Notes: generated by a model not told the origin, from the letters alone. Counted from the first letter of the stretch, positions 10,398 through 19,445 are shown. The stretch: 64,000 nt of DNA from Nibribacter koreensis (GCF_039541795.1 NZ_BAABGX010000002.1:744001-808000), one strand, 5' to 3'. Numbers and translations are program-made.

Positions 10398-10445
10398 ACA
10401 AACAACAGCGCCGCTCCTTTAAAAAGAAGCGGCGCTGTTGTTTGT
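10398..10445 (-). terminator. Long perfect hairpin terminator
   Basis: This is an 18-bp perfect stem (ACAAACAACAGCGCCGCT and its complement) with a 12-nt loop, placed downstream of the STAS-like gene on minus. Confidence 0.8.
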
Positions 10446-10529
10446 GTTCCTATATAACTAACGGGCTATAGCAATTACCTGATTAGCTAGCTCAATTAAA
10501 ACAAAATCTGAGTCTCTGCGAGTAGTAGT

Positions 10530-10952
10530 CTACACTTCTTCGCCCCTTAGCCACCTGAAGCCTTCTTCACGGGTGGTAAAGTTTCTACTTTCTATGGTGA
10601 GGTGTACTTTTTGGGTTACCTGCTCAGATATTTTCTCTGACTGCTCCTGCCTTACCTTGTCCACGTGCACTACGCTGGCAGACCGTTCTAGACGCGTTTT
10701 CTGCAAATTAAGGGCAAAATCAGTCACTATGCGCATGTACGCCTCCATGTCCATGTCTGGGTGCATCTGTGAATGGCTGCTGTCAATCAAAAGATTCTTG
10801 ACGTCATAATTTCTAATGTAGTCTACCAGCAAATTCACCGTGCGCTCAATCTCCAACAAGTCATAGGCATTAAGACTAGGCCATTCTACAAACAGAATAT
10901 CTGTCTTAGGGTCATAGTCCAATACAACAAGGTGGTTCTGGAAAAGTATCAT
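10530..10952 (-). CDS. STAS/SpoIIAA-like protein, function unknown
   Basis: This 140-aa cytoplasmic protein opens with a beta-rich segment (LVVLDYDPKTDILFVEWP). It continues with a helix and the strand VKNLLIDSS, which resembles the beta-alpha-beta-alpha order of SpoIIAA/STAS-fold proteins; the Ser pair after LLID is in the place where anti-anti-sigma factors are phosphorylated. The assignment rests on this pattern alone. The C-terminal part (SEKISEQVTQKVHLTIESRNFTTREEGFRWL) is typical of small Bacteroidota proteins of this type. No kinase or sigma factor gene is adjacent, so a partner cannot be named. Confidence 0.65.
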   Translation of the reverse strand: MILFQNHLVVLDYDPKTDILFVEWPSLNAYDLLEIERTVNLLVDYIRNYDVKNLLIDSSHSQMHPDMDMEAYMRIVTDFALNLQKTRLERSASVVHVDKVRQEQSEKISEQVTQKVHLTIESRNFTTREEGFRWLRGEEV

Positions 10953-11114
10953 AAAAGTTATAAGAAGCGTTTTTTAATCTCTTGATTAACAAGAGGCTTG
11001 AGTGTTCTTTATAGAGCGTATTCCCTATGTTTAAGTTCCTTCTCTGCCAAAATCACAAGAACAAATAATGCACTATAGATTACAAGAGAGAAGGCACTTA
11101 GCAAGAAGTTAGTT

Positions 11115-11170
11115 ACTTACAAACAAAAAGGCCGCCCTTAGTGTCAAGAGCGGCCTTTTTGTTTGTAAGT
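11115..11170 (-). terminator. Terminator of tRNA-Leu
   Basis: A perfect 21-bp stem (left 11115-11135, right 11150-11170) contains an AAAAAGGCCGC core. Its base begins exactly at the last nucleotide of the tRNA-Leu on minus, so the discriminator base is part of the stem. Confidence 0.85.
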
Positions 11171-11253
11171 ACCAGGAGCGGGAATCGAACCCGCACTTCC
11201 TAATGGAAACAAGATTTTAAGTCTTGCGTGTCTACCAGTTCCACCATCCCGGC
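11170..11253 (-). tRNA. tRNA-Leu(UAA)
   Basis: This 84-nt cloverleaf has acceptor 5' GCCGGGA pairing with UCCUGGU and discriminator A. The anticodon stem is CAAGA/UCUUG with anticodon UAA, followed by a long variable arm (UUUCCAUUAGGAAG region) as expected for a class II tRNA, and the T loop is GGGUUCGAUUCCC. The CCA end is not encoded. It lies downstream of tRNA-Gly on the same strand but has a separate terminator on each side. Confidence 0.96.
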
Positions 11254-11254
11254 C

Positions 11255-11279
11255 TTTCATTTCTGAAGCAGAAATGAAA
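11255..11279 (-). other. Short perfect hairpin upstream of tRNA-Leu
   Basis: An 11-bp perfect stem (TTTCATTTCTG) with an AAG loop lies 2 nt before the 5' end of tRNA-Leu on minus. It may shape 5' processing of the precursor. No T tract suggests termination. Confidence 0.4.
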
Positions 11280-11293
11280 ATGAGCAGATAAAC

Positions 11294-11321
11294 AAAAGAC
11301 GTTACCGAGGCAACGTCTTTT
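11294..11321 (-). terminator. Terminator of tRNA-Gly
   Basis: A perfect 10-bp stem (AAAAGACGTT / AACGTCTTTT) with an 8-nt loop lies just downstream of tRNA-Gly on minus, giving a T-rich 3' end. Confidence 0.75.
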
Positions 11322-11327
11322 AATTGG

Positions 11328-11400
11328 AGCGAAAGACGGGGTTCGAACCCGCGACCTCGACCTTGGCAAGGTCGCGCTCTACCAACTGAGCTACTTTCGC
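11328..11400 (-). tRNA. tRNA-Gly(GCC)
   Basis: This 73-nt cloverleaf has acceptor GCGAAAG/CUUUCGC with discriminator U and D arm AGCUCAGUUGGUAGAGC. The anticodon stem CGACC/GGUCG carries anticodon GCC, and the T arm is CGGGUUCGAACCCCG. CCA is not encoded. Confidence 0.97.
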
Positions 11401-11560
11401 ATTGTTTCTAATTCCGTCGTTTGAATTAGTGATACAAAGGTAAGCAAGAAATCTTTTTTGTCAAGCACTAAGCCTAAAAAAATCTTCACCAAACGGTAAT
11501 CCTTCTGAAAATCAGGCACAAATTTTTAAAAGTTTTTCTGCGCCTGAAGAACTCTTCTGT

Positions 11561-11598
11561 CGTTTTTGGCCTGTTTTGGTCAAAACAAGCCAAAAATG
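11561..11598. repeat. P38 palindrome, copy 3 (mutS to tRNA spacer)
   Basis: The 38-nt copy has a nearly perfect left arm; the right arm carries two changes (ACAAGCC, ending ATG). It sits downstream of mutS and upstream of tRNA-Gly on minus. Confidence 0.9.
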
Positions 11599-11603
11599 AC
11601 AAT

Positions 11604-11628
11604 GCCCGCTCTCCATAGAAAAGCGGGC
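11604..11628 (-). terminator. Possible mutS terminator
   Basis: A 7-bp GC-rich stem (GCCCGCT / AGCGGGC) lies 58 bp downstream of the mutS stop. There is no strong T tract, so this is tentative. Confidence 0.4.
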
Positions 11629-11649
11629 GCTGCTAAAAATATCCATGCC

Positions 11650-11685
11650 CAGACTCGCGACTCTAGACTCAGAACTCGCGACTAG
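11650..11685. repeat. GACTC/GAGTC cluster
   Basis: Four GACTC or ACTCGCGACT units lie within 36 bp and directly abut the mutS stop codon. Similar clusters occur near 20820, 30006 and 50031. Confidence 0.6.
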
Positions 11686-14322
11686 TTACACTTTATCCTT
11701 TTTGCCGTCCACCAACATTTTAAGCTCATTCAATTTGAGGAGAGCCTCTACCGGCGTGATGGTGTTGATGTCCAGTTTTTCAAACATCTCCTTGATGCGC
11801 ACTAGTTGCGGGTCATTGAGTTCAAACATGCTCAATTGGTACGGCTGTTTGGGCAGGCTCTTCATCACCTCCTGCGGATCCTGGTGCGGATGGCTGATTT
11901 TCTCCTGCTCCAGGTGGTGCATGATTTCGTTGGCCCGTATCACCACGCTGTTGGGCATACCGGCCATCTGGGCCACCTGTATCCCGAAACTGTGGGCACT
12001 GCCCCCTTCTACAAGTTTGCGCATGAACAGAATCTTGCCGTTGCTCTCCTTCACACTCACGTTATAGTTGCGTACCCTCGGAAAATCCTCGGTGAGCTGG
12101 TTCAACTCATGGTAATGCGTAGCGAAAAGCGTTTTGGCCCGGCCTTTAGGCGCGTTGTGCAGGTGCTCTACAATAGCCCAGGCAATGGAAATACCGTCAT
12201 AGGTACTGGTGCCCCGGCCAATCTCATCCATCAAGACCAAACTACGGTCAGACAGGTTGTTGAGAATGCTGGCCGTCTCGGTCATCTCCACCATGAATGT
12301 ACTCTCGCCGCGGCTTAGGTTGTCTGAGGCGCCTACTCGGGTGAAGATTTTGTCAATGACGCCAATCTGGGCGGCCTCTGCGGGCACAAAACAGCCAATC
12401 TGCGCCATGAGCACAATGAGCGCAGTTTGTCTTAACAAGGCACTTTTACCCGCCATGTTAGGCCCCGTGACAATGATAATCTGCTGTTCGTCATTGTCCA
12501 GCTTAATATCATTGGGCACATAGCGCTCACCAGGTGGCAACTGCTTTTCAATGACCGGGTGACGGCCTTGGGTAATGTTCAAGGCGGTGCTTTCGTCTAC
12601 CTCGGGCTTTACGTAGCCGTTCTGCGTGGCCAGTTGCGCGAAGTTAGCCAGACAGTCCAGCACGGCCAGTGCCTTGGCGTTCTGCTGAATCTGGGGCACA
12701 TACTCGGCGGTGCTCAGCATCAACTCGTTGAAGATGCGCTGTTCAATCACAAACAGGCGGTCCTCAGCGTGCAGAATCTTCTCCTCGTAGGTTTTGAGCT
12801 CCTCGGTGATGTAGCGCTCTGCGTTGACCAAGGTCTGCTTTCTTATCCAAGACGAAGGCACCTTGTCTTTATGGGCGTGGGTCACCTCCAAATAGTAGCC
12901 AAACACCTTGTTATAGGCAATCTTCAATGAGGAGATACCAGTGTTCTGGATTTCGCGCTGTTGAATCTGAAGCAGGTAATCCTTGCCCGAGAATGCGATG
13001 GCGCGCAGTTCGTCCAGTTCCGGGTCAATGCCGTCGTTCACCAGGTTCCCTTGGTTGGTGAGCACTGGCGCCTGGGCTTTTAATATCGTCTGAATCTCAT
13101 CCCGGATACTGGCGCACGGCAACAATTGGTCGGCTAGTTTCTGCAGGGCCGGAACCCCGCTCACGGCTAGCAATTCTTTGATCGGAAGCGTGGCTTCCAG
13201 GGCGCGGGCCAGTTGCAAGAGCTCGCGCGGGTTTACGCGGCGCACGGCTACCTTGGAGATGAGGCGCTCCAGGTCGCTCATCTGCTTGAGGTAATGCGTA
13301 ATATCCTGCAACAACTCGGGCCTGGCTTGCAGTCCTTCTACCGTATCCAGGCGGCGTCTAATTTGGGCGGCGTCTTTCAAGGGCAACACCAGCCACTTGC
13401 GTAAGAGGCGGGCACCCATGGGCGTGACGGTGTTGTCCAGCACATTGATTAGGGGCACGCCTTCGGGGTGTTGCGGATAAATCAGCTCCAGGTTGCGTAC
13501 CGTGAACCGGTCCAGCCAGACGTAGTTGTCTTCCTCCAGGCGGCCAAGCGTGGAAATATGCCTAAGGTCATGGTGCTGGGTCTCTGCCAGGTAATGCAAA
13601 ATGGCGCCGGCGGCAGTGATGCCCTCCGTCAAGCCTTCCACCCCGAAGCCTTTCAAGGACTGGGTATTGAACTGCTTAGTGAGGTTCTCTACCGCGAAGT
13701 CATAGCTATACACCCATTCATCCAGTCCGTAATGACAGAAATCCTGCCCAAAGTTCTGGAAGAAGGCCTCTTTCTTGCCTTTGCAAAACAAGACCTCGGC
13801 GGGGCTGAAGTTCTGCAACAGCTTGCCCATGTACCCGGAATCACCCTCGGCGAGCATAAAATCACCGGTAGAGGCGTCCAGCAGGGCAATGCCAATATTG
13901 TTTTTCCCGAAGTGCAGAGATGCTAAATAGTTGTTCCGCTTTTGGTCCAGCACCTGGTCGTTGAACGATACGCCGGGCGTCACTAACTCAGTCACGCCCC
14001 GCTTGACAATGCCTTTGACGGTTTTGGGATCCTCCAATTGGTCGCAGATGGCTACACGCTCGCCGGCCCGAACCAGTTTGGGTAGGTAGGTGTCCATGGA
14101 ATGGTGCGGAAAACCAGCCAGAGCCGTTTCAGAGGCAGAGCCGTTGCCGCGCTTGGTGAGCATGATGCCCAGAATCTTGCTGGCCTTGATAGCATCCTCG
14201 CCAAAGGTCTCATAGAAGTCTCCTACTCTGAAGAGCAGGAGCGCGCCTGGGTGTTTCGCCTTGATGGCATTGTATTGTTTCATCAGCGGGGTAGCGCTGA
14301 ACTCTCCTGTCGTCTTAGCCAA
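11686..14322 (-). CDS. mutS: DNA mismatch repair protein MutS
   Basis: The protein recognises mismatches and small loops and recruits MutL. At 878 aa it is close to the typical MutS length. The mismatch wedge F36-Y-E38 in GDFYETF matches the E. coli numbering exactly. Connector, core, lever and clamp regions follow without interruption, then the ATPase domain with Walker A GPNMAGKS (about residues 618-625), the Walker B segment LVLMDEIGRGTS and the FATHYHEL switch. The C-terminal end contains the helix-turn-helix dimerisation region and a short tail. It is single on its strand and faces away from the TrmH-type gene across a P38-bearing spacer. Nothing odd is seen. Confidence 0.98.
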   Translation of the reverse strand: MAKTTGEFSATPLMKQYNAIKAKHPGALLLFRVGDFYETFGEDAIKASKILGIMLTKRGNGSASETALAGFPHHSMDTYLPKLVRAGERVAICDQLEDPKTVKGIVKRGVTELVTPGVSFNDQVLDQKRNNYLASLHFGKNNIGIALLDASTGDFMLAEGDSGYMGKLLQNFSPAEVLFCKGKKEAFFQNFGQDFCHYGLDEWVYSYDFAVENLTKQFNTQSLKGFGVEGLTEGITAAGAILHYLAETQHHDLRHISTLGRLEEDNYVWLDRFTVRNLELIYPQHPEGVPLINVLDNTVTPMGARLLRKWLVLPLKDAAQIRRRLDTVEGLQARPELLQDITHYLKQMSDLERLISKVAVRRVNPRELLQLARALEATLPIKELLAVSGVPALQKLADQLLPCASIRDEIQTILKAQAPVLTNQGNLVNDGIDPELDELRAIAFSGKDYLLQIQQREIQNTGISSLKIAYNKVFGYYLEVTHAHKDKVPSSWIRKQTLVNAERYITEELKTYEEKILHAEDRLFVIEQRIFNELMLSTAEYVPQIQQNAKALAVLDCLANFAQLATQNGYVKPEVDESTALNITQGRHPVIEKQLPPGERYVPNDIKLDNDEQQIIIVTGPNMAGKSALLRQTALIVLMAQIGCFVPAEAAQIGVIDKIFTRVGASDNLSRGESTFMVEMTETASILNNLSDRSLVLMDEIGRGTSTYDGISIAWAIVEHLHNAPKGRAKTLFATHYHELNQLTEDFPRVRNYNVSVKESNGKILFMRKLVEGGSAHSFGIQVAQMAGMPNSVVIRANEIMHHLEQEKISHPHQDPQEVMKSLPKQPYQLSMFELNDPQLVRIKEMFEKLDINTITPVEALLKLNELKMLVDGKKDKV

Positions 14323-14330
14323 AGCGTTTT

Positions 14331-14385
14331 TTAATGTGCTAATTGTTTAATGTGCTGATTGCTTAATGTGCTTATGTGCTAATTG
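14331..14385. repeat. TTAATGTGCT tandem-like repeat
   Basis: Four imperfect units of TTAATGTGCTNATTG follow one another just upstream of the mutS start. Related words (AGCACATTAA) recur at 30258-30274. Confidence 0.65.
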
Positions 14386-14449
14386 GAAGAGGCTCAATTT
14401 CACCTGCCTCCATACATCAAACCCATTGCATCCTCTCTCCGGTCATGGT

Positions 14450-14487
14450 CGTTTTTGGCCTGGTTTCAGAAAAACAGGCTAAAAACG
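14450..14487. repeat. P38 palindrome, copy 4 (divergent spacer)
   Basis: A 38-nt copy with changes GG for GT near the loop and one unpaired change (GGCTAAAA). It lies between mutS and the TrmH-type gene and ends 21 nt before a TAnnTTTG box. Confidence 0.92.
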
Positions 14488-14508
14488 GGCTGGTGGCTTC
14501 CTATCGCT

Positions 14509-14516
14509 TACCTTTG
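14509..14516 (+). promoter_or_regulatory. Candidate Bacteroidota -7 box
   Basis: TACCTTTG matches the TAnnTTTG consensus and lies 38 nt before the TrmH-type start. No clear -33 TTG is present, because that position falls at the edge of P38 copy 4. Confidence 0.4.
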
Positions 14517-14554
14517 CCAATACAATCAGGGCGAGCCCAAATTTTACATTCTCT

Positions 14555-15094
14555 ATGCGCAAGCTAAGCATGGAAGAACTCCAGCGTGACTCAGTGGAGG
14601 ACTTCAAAAATAAGCAAAAAAATCCGTTGGTGTTGGTACTAGACAACGTGCGCAGCCTGCACAACGTGGGCTCCACCTTTAGAACCGCCGATGCCTTTGC
14701 CGTGGAGAAAATCTACCTCTGCGGAATTACCGGCACGCCTCCTAACAAAGAAATCCACAAAACCGCACTGGGCGCAACGGAATCGGTGGAATGGGTACAC
14801 GTAGAGAGCACATTAGAGGCGGTTACTGCCCTGAAAGCCGAGGGATATTCGGTTTGGGCGGTGGAACAGGCGCAGGACAGCACTATGCTCACTAATTTTT
14901 CGCCAGCGAAAGATGGGAAATACGCCTTTGTCTTCGGGAATGAGGTGTTTGGCGTGGAGGAAGAGGTGATTGCCGCGGCAGACGGGGTGCTGGAGATTCC
15001 GCAGTTTGGCACCAAGCACTCCTTAAATATCTCGGTGACGGTGGGTGTAGTGGTGTGGGATGTACTGAGCAAGCTGTTGATAAAGCAGGCTTAG
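14555..15094 (+). CDS. TrmH/SpoU-family RNA 2'-O-methyltransferase
   Basis: The protein uses SAM to methylate a ribose 2'-OH in tRNA or rRNA. This 179-aa protein is a minimal SPOUT catalytic domain without the N-terminal substrate-binding extension of RlmB. Motif 1 is NVRSLHNVGSTFRTADAF (about 29-46) with the catalytic Arg in FRTAD, motif 2 is FVFGNEVFGV, and motif 3 is IPQFGTKHSLNISVTVGVV, the knot-forming segment. The start MRKLSMEEL is the first in-frame Met after a TACCTTTG box. The precise target nucleotide cannot be told from sequence. Confidence 0.93.
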   Translation: MRKLSMEELQRDSVEDFKNKQKNPLVLVLDNVRSLHNVGSTFRTADAFAVEKIYLCGITGTPPNKEIHKTALGATESVEWVHVESTLEAVTALKAEGYSVWAVEQAQDSTMLTNFSPAKDGKYAFVFGNEVFGVEEEVIAAADGVLEIPQFGTKHSLNISVTVGVVVWDVLSKLLIKQA

Positions 15095-15130
15095 GAGCTC
15101 ACTTATTTCTGCGGAGAGCAGGATTATTAT

Positions 15131-15760
15131 TTACTGGTTACTGGCTACGCGTCTGCTCAACTCCTTTTGCGCCAAGGCCAGTGAGTGCTTAGCATGGACA
15201 TCCTCTGGATTCAGCTTTAAAAAGGCTTCTAAATCTGCAACCGCTTCCTGGGCTTTATTAAGTTCCAGAGCAATGATGGCGCGGTTATACAAGGCTTTGT
15301 GATGCGTGGGCGTGACCGCCAGCACTTCATTTAAGTCTTGCAAAGCACCAAAATAATCATCCAGGTGGTATTTAAGCACGGCCCGGTCATATAAAAGCTC
15401 ATGCGTAGAAGCTAGCGCCATGGCTGACGTGATGTCTTGCGCCGCTTCTTTGTAGGCTCCAATCTGTAAAAATGCCTGACCTCTTTTCTGGAGCACTCCT
15501 GCTGTCTGCGGCTCTAAGCGCAAGGAGGTAGTGTAGTCTTTAATGGCACCAAAGGCATCATTCATTTCCATCTTAACAACACCCCGGTTAGCATAGGCCT
15601 GCGCGTCTAATGGATTCTGTTTAATCTGCAGGGTGATTTCCTTTACTCTTTCCTTAGAAAGCGCGAGGGCGTTGGCAACTTCTCCACCAGAGGTTGCATG
15701 TGCATTGAAAGACAAGGTCAAGGCACAAAGTAGCAGGTACACAATTCGTAGCTTCTGCAT
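15131..15760 (-). CDS. Exported TPR-repeat protein
   Basis: The chosen start (MQKLRIVYLLLCALTLSFNAHA) gives a standard signal peptide and a 209-aa protein; an upstream Met at 15790 would place ten polar residues before it. After the signal, residues about 40-200 hold four to five tetratricopeptide repeats (AYANRGVVKMEMNDAFGAIKDY, KRGQAFLQIGAYKEAAQDI, ALYNRAIIALELNKAQEAVADL). It is probably a periplasmic scaffold; no partner can be named. It converges on the TrmH-type gene with only 36 bp between stops. Confidence 0.85.
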   Translation of the reverse strand: MQKLRIVYLLLCALTLSFNAHATSGGEVANALALSKERVKEITLQIKQNPLDAQAYANRGVVKMEMNDAFGAIKDYTTSLRLEPQTAGVLQKRGQAFLQIGAYKEAAQDITSAMALASTHELLYDRAVLKYHLDDYFGALQDLNEVLAVTPTHHKALYNRAIIALELNKAQEAVADLEAFLKLNPEDVHAKHSLALAQKELSRRVASNQ

Positions 15761-16411
15761 GTTCTTGTTGGTAAAAGGTTTAAAAATCACAAGAAATGGG
15801 GGCCTTTAAAATTCTTTGACAGAGGAAGGGGAGTACTTTCAGATTAGAAAGTTTCTACTGCTTTATAAGAATTAAACAAATTTAACAAACTCTTGTAGAT
15901 AAAAGCAAGACTAAATAGAAATAATTCCGTTTAAATAAGAATTCTTAATCCTCACGCATCCAAGCACTTACAAAAACCCTTCAAAACGCCAAGAAAACCT
16001 GGTTTTGCGTTAAAAGTGATATTCATCATTTTTTTAGTGCAGACCATTCTAGCTAAGCAACAACTATTTATTAGAAGCCTACCAGCATGTCAACTGATAG
16101 AAAATCAGTTATTTCTGTGTAGTGCATAGCAAGGTCATGGTAGTCCAGCTTTAATAAAGGAGCAGGCTTCGCGCGCACTTCATTTCCATCATTCTCCGTA
16201 AAAGCGTATTAAGTAGCGCTTCCTTCCAAAGACGCCAGGCAATCTGCTCTGCCACCATCTCTCACTATGTGTTTAGTATAATTTTTAAACTCACCACCAG
16301 CAAAAACAACTCTCTCACAACCAAGCCATTAACTTACATTTAGCAACCTATACAGGCTCAACAGGGTACTATATAAGCAGTTAACCTATTCTTCCACTAA
16401 ACAGAAGAACT
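15761..16411. other. 651-bp AT-rich divergent spacer
   Basis: No ORF, RNA gene or full P38 copy is seen. The spacer separates two divergent TPR-containing genes and must carry both promoters. TACATTTA at about 16334-16341 resembles a -7 box with one mismatch. Confidence 0.5.
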
Positions 16412-18364
16412 ATGAATAAAACAATTTTAACTTTCGCCTTGGCGCTAGCGGCTAGTAGTTTAGCCCCTGCCTTGGCCCAAGACGCTAATAAAGCAACGGC
16501 TGTGGTTACCCCTAATCCTCTAGAAGTTAGAGGAGACAGCGTGCGCCTGAAAGCCAAAATTACCATCCCAGCGCACCGCAAGCTCAAAGACGGCGGCACC
16601 TTGACCGTCACCCCTAGGTTAGGCGATTACAAGTACGACAAGTTCACGGCCACCTATGGACCTGTGACCAACGTGCGTAAAAACGGCATCAACGCAGACG
16701 TAACCATCACCCTACCGTTCATCACAGACATGATTGGCAAGGACATTGACTTTACCTATGTCTATGAGGCAGGCGGCGACCGCATTGCCGGCGAGGTGGA
16801 CGATGTGGCTAAATGCTGTTCTACCGCGGGTCTATGGTTCATCAACAATGTCCAATACCAGTTCGCCACCATTGACACGGTGCGTACCAAAGACACCCAG
16901 CCACTTAAACTGCTGGCCCAGTTCAATTTTCCGGTAGACATTTCTAAGCTCAGCAAAGAAGCCTACCAACGTGATGTAAAAGCCATAGGAGATTTCCTGA
17001 AGAAGAATCCAGAGAGCACCATCACCATTAGAGGCTTTGCCTCGCCAGAGGGCACCATGAAACGCAACGTGCAGCTTTCTGAGCAGCGCTCCCAGCAGGC
17101 CGCTGACTGGTTGCGCGCCAAACTAAAGGAAATGAACTACGGCACCGTGCTTACCAAAGCCACTTTTAAGACAGAGACCACCGCTGAGGACTGGAGAGGC
17201 TTCAAAGAAACCTTACTAGCATCTGACTACCCAGACGCCACCAAGCAGAAAGTGATTGACGCCATCAACGCCGGCACGCCCGCCCCCGAGACCGAGAAAA
17301 ACGTCATGGCCTTGCTGGGCGGAAAATCCAAGCGCGTAGAAGAACTGTTGCAACCCTTGCGCCGCTCTATTGTGGTAGTAGAAACTAACAAGGCCATGCG
17401 CCCCGCCCTCAATGACAAGCAACTAGACTCAGTGGCTGTGGCCTATATCTCGGGTAATCTGCAAAAATACCAGCTTCGCGAAATCCTGGACAAGGAAGAA
17501 TGGCTGGAGGCGGCCCAGCGCACCAAGGCCCCGTCTGGAAAGATGTCCCTGCTCCTGGCCTACTATGACGTGTACCGTGAGGATTACCGCGCCATCAATG
17601 ACCTGGCCATCTTGAAACTAGTGCGTGAGCCAGACGCCCCGGCTAGTGACGGGATTGCCATTGTGGGCGGTGATGATGCCATTGTAGGCGTAGGCGGCGA
17701 CTTTGACAGCAAGTTCAAGAACGACATCAAGAAAGAACCGCAAGACGTGAACGCCTACAAATACAAGTACAAGATCAAGTATGACAACCCAGAAGAGACC
17801 GTGGTAGACTTTAAGTACAAAGGCGCCTTTACAGAGAGCATCAACCTGCTGGAGCTGGCCTACCAGCTCAACCGAACTGACTGGGCCGTCTTAAGCAATC
17901 TGGGCTCTGCCTACATGGTCATTGAAAACTACCCTAAGGCCATCCAATACCTAAAGCAGTCACTTGCCCAGAAGAACAGCCCGCAGGCGCATTACAACCT
18001 GGGCTTGGCCTATGCGCAGACCGGTCAGTTTGCGGAGGCCATCCGGCACTTTGACCAGGCAGCTAGTGTAGAAGGCGTGTACTATAACAGAGGCATTGCC
18101 AAGATGTTAGGCGGAGACAGCGCCGGGGCCAAGGCAGATCTACTGCGCCATACCCAAGCCCTGCCTGACCATGCCATGGGATATTATGCCTTAGCGGTGG
18201 CTGGAGCGCGTTCTGGAGATATTAATACAATTTCTGAAAACCTTCCTAAGGCTATTCAACGTAAGAAAGTCCTCAGTGACATTTCACAGGAAGATCTGGA
18301 GTTCAGGAACTTTCACAATGTAGACGCCTTTAAGAAGGCCGCTGACGACGACAGTAAGAAATAA
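16412..18364 (+). CDS. OmpA-domain and TPR envelope protein
   Basis: The 650-aa protein has a cleavable signal peptide (MNKTILTFALALAASSLAPALAQ). Residues about 25-185 form a beta-rich domain with a Cys pair (KCCS). An OmpA-like peptidoglycan-binding domain follows at about 190-300 (ITIRGFASPEG, then LSEQRSQQAADWL). A linker contains a Lys/Tyr alternating stretch (YKYKYKIKYDN, about 447-458), and C-terminal TPRs run from about 470 to 620 (AVLSNLGSAYMVIENYPKAIQYL, AHYNLGLAYAQTGQFAEAIRHF). The architecture points to a periplasmic protein bridging peptidoglycan and a protein complex; Bacteroidota have similar proteins in T9SS and gliding clusters, but nothing here ties it to one. Confidence 0.88.
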   Translation: MNKTILTFALALAASSLAPALAQDANKATAVVTPNPLEVRGDSVRLKAKITIPAHRKLKDGGTLTVTPRLGDYKYDKFTATYGPVTNVRKNGINADVTITLPFITDMIGKDIDFTYVYEAGGDRIAGEVDDVAKCCSTAGLWFINNVQYQFATIDTVRTKDTQPLKLLAQFNFPVDISKLSKEAYQRDVKAIGDFLKKNPESTITIRGFASPEGTMKRNVQLSEQRSQQAADWLRAKLKEMNYGTVLTKATFKTETTAEDWRGFKETLLASDYPDATKQKVIDAINAGTPAPETEKNVMALLGGKSKRVEELLQPLRRSIVVVETNKAMRPALNDKQLDSVAVAYISGNLQKYQLREILDKEEWLEAAQRTKAPSGKMSLLLAYYDVYREDYRAINDLAILKLVREPDAPASDGIAIVGGDDAIVGVGGDFDSKFKNDIKKEPQDVNAYKYKYKIKYDNPEETVVDFKYKGAFTESINLLELAYQLNRTDWAVLSNLGSAYMVIENYPKAIQYLKQSLAQKNSPQAHYNLGLAYAQTGQFAEAIRHFDQAASVEGVYYNRGIAKMLGGDSAGAKADLLRHTQALPDHAMGYYALAVAGARSGDINTISENLPKAIQRKKVLSDISQEDLEFRNFHNVDAFKKAADDDSKK

Positions 18365-18387
18365 GAATTTTCATTTTGGTTTGTTTG

Positions 18388-18420
18388 AAATCCCCTTGCC
18401 CCTGGCAGGGGGATTTTTAT
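18388..18420 (+). terminator. Intrinsic terminator
   Basis: AAATCCCC pairs with GGGGATTT around an inner TGCC-CCT-GGCA stem, followed by TTTAT. It lies 23 bp after the OmpA/TPR gene. Confidence 0.85.
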
Positions 18421-18427
18421 TTGCCTC

Positions 18428-18465
18428 CGTTTTTGGGCTGTTTTCTGGAAAAGAGGCCAAAAACG
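18428..18465. repeat. P38 palindrome, copy 5 (convergent spacer)
   Basis: A 38-nt copy with loop CTGG and two unpaired changes (GGGCT on the left, AAGAGG on the right). It is sandwiched between two true terminators. Confidence 0.93.
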
Positions 18466-18469
18466 CCTT

Positions 18470-18517
18470 AAACGCAAAGAGCGGAAACCGTAGCTACGGT
18501 TTCCGCTCTTTGCGTTT
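18470..18517 (-). terminator. 48-nt perfect palindrome, terC terminator
   Basis: A perfect 24-bp inverted repeat with no spacer (centre TAG|CTA), beginning AAACGCAAAGAG. It lies 17 bp after the terC stop on minus. Confidence 0.85.
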
Positions 18518-18533
18518 ATTACACTTGCAGAGG

Positions 18534-19331
18534 TTACATCAAGGTCTCTGGGTTGCCGTCATTGTCCAGAATCTCATTCTGGCGCAAGTGCACCGGCGTA
18601 GTTTTCTTTCTGAGCTTCATGTTCAGCATCTCTACCAATAGGGAGAAGAACATGGCAAAGTAGATGTAGCCCTTAGGTATCTCACCATGGAAGGCTTCTA
18701 CAATCAGCATCACCCCAATCAGGATAAGGAAAGAAAGCGCCAGCATTTTCACGGTAGGGTGCGTGTTCACAAAATCACTGATCACCTTGGCAAAGGCCAG
18801 CATGATGCCCATGGACAGGATGACGGCAATCACCATCACAATGAGATGGTCTACCATGCCCACGGCCGTCAGGATAGAGTCAAAAGAGAAGACCAGGTCA
18901 ATCACAATGATCTGCACAAGGATCTTGCCCAAAGTGGCCGTGCCACCGGTAGCACTGTGCGTCTCTTCCTCGCCCTCCAGCTTGTTATGGATTTCTGTGG
19001 TGCTTTTGGCCAGCAGGAACAAGCCCCCAGCCAAGAGAATGATATCACGCCAAGACACGCCAAACGGTTCCTCCATCCAGAACAAGTTCATGGAGAAGAT
19101 AGGCTGTTTGGCATTGACAATGGTACTGATGAACATCAAGAGGATAATCCTGAACACCAGGGCCAGCATGAGGCCAATGGTACGGCCTTTGCCTTGCTGG
19201 GCTTTGGGTAGACGGCCCACCACAATAGAAATAAAGACAATGTTGTCTATACCCAGCACCACCTCCATAAAGGTTAGCGTGAGCAGGCTTAGCCAGACGT
19301 CTGGGTTGGTAAAAATACTGAGGTCAAACAT
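18534..19331 (-). CDS. TerC-family integral membrane protein
   Basis: The 265-aa polytopic protein has about seven hydrophobic segments. The two hallmark acidic motifs of the TerC/Alx fold, FMEVVLGIDNIVF (about 21-33) and VIDLVFSFDSI (about 144-154), are intact. Family members are implicated in Mn2+ export or metal loading of secreted proteins, and in tellurite resistance in some plasmids. Here it stands alone, without ter operon genes, so a metal-homeostasis role is the better inference. A cytoplasmic loop (LEGEEETHSATGG) separates the halves. Confidence 0.93.
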   Translation of the reverse strand: MFDLSIFTNPDVWLSLLTLTFMEVVLGIDNIVFISIVVGRLPKAQQGKGRTIGLMLALVFRIILLMFISTIVNAKQPIFSMNLFWMEEPFGVSWRDIILLAGGLFLLAKSTTEIHNKLEGEEETHSATGGTATLGKILVQIIVIDLVFSFDSILTAVGMVDHLIVMVIAVILSMGIMLAFAKVISDFVNTHPTVKMLALSFLILIGVMLIVEAFHGEIPKGYIYFAMFFSLLVEMLNMKLRKKTTPVHLRQNEILDNDGNPETLM

Positions 19332-19445
19332 AGTTCGTGAATGTGCTTAGGGGAATGGATAAAGGAGCAAGGTAGAGAATATTCCACAGTACGCTTGCCT
19401 TCTCTTTTAGAGGCAAAAAATTAATAGGCGCTCCGGCAAAGCTAG

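Noticed and set aside
19393..19425. Possible P38 copy near the terC-yajQ spacer
   Set aside because: The short palindrome TTGCCT...AGGCAA resembles P38 but cannot be aligned to 38 nt without gaps.
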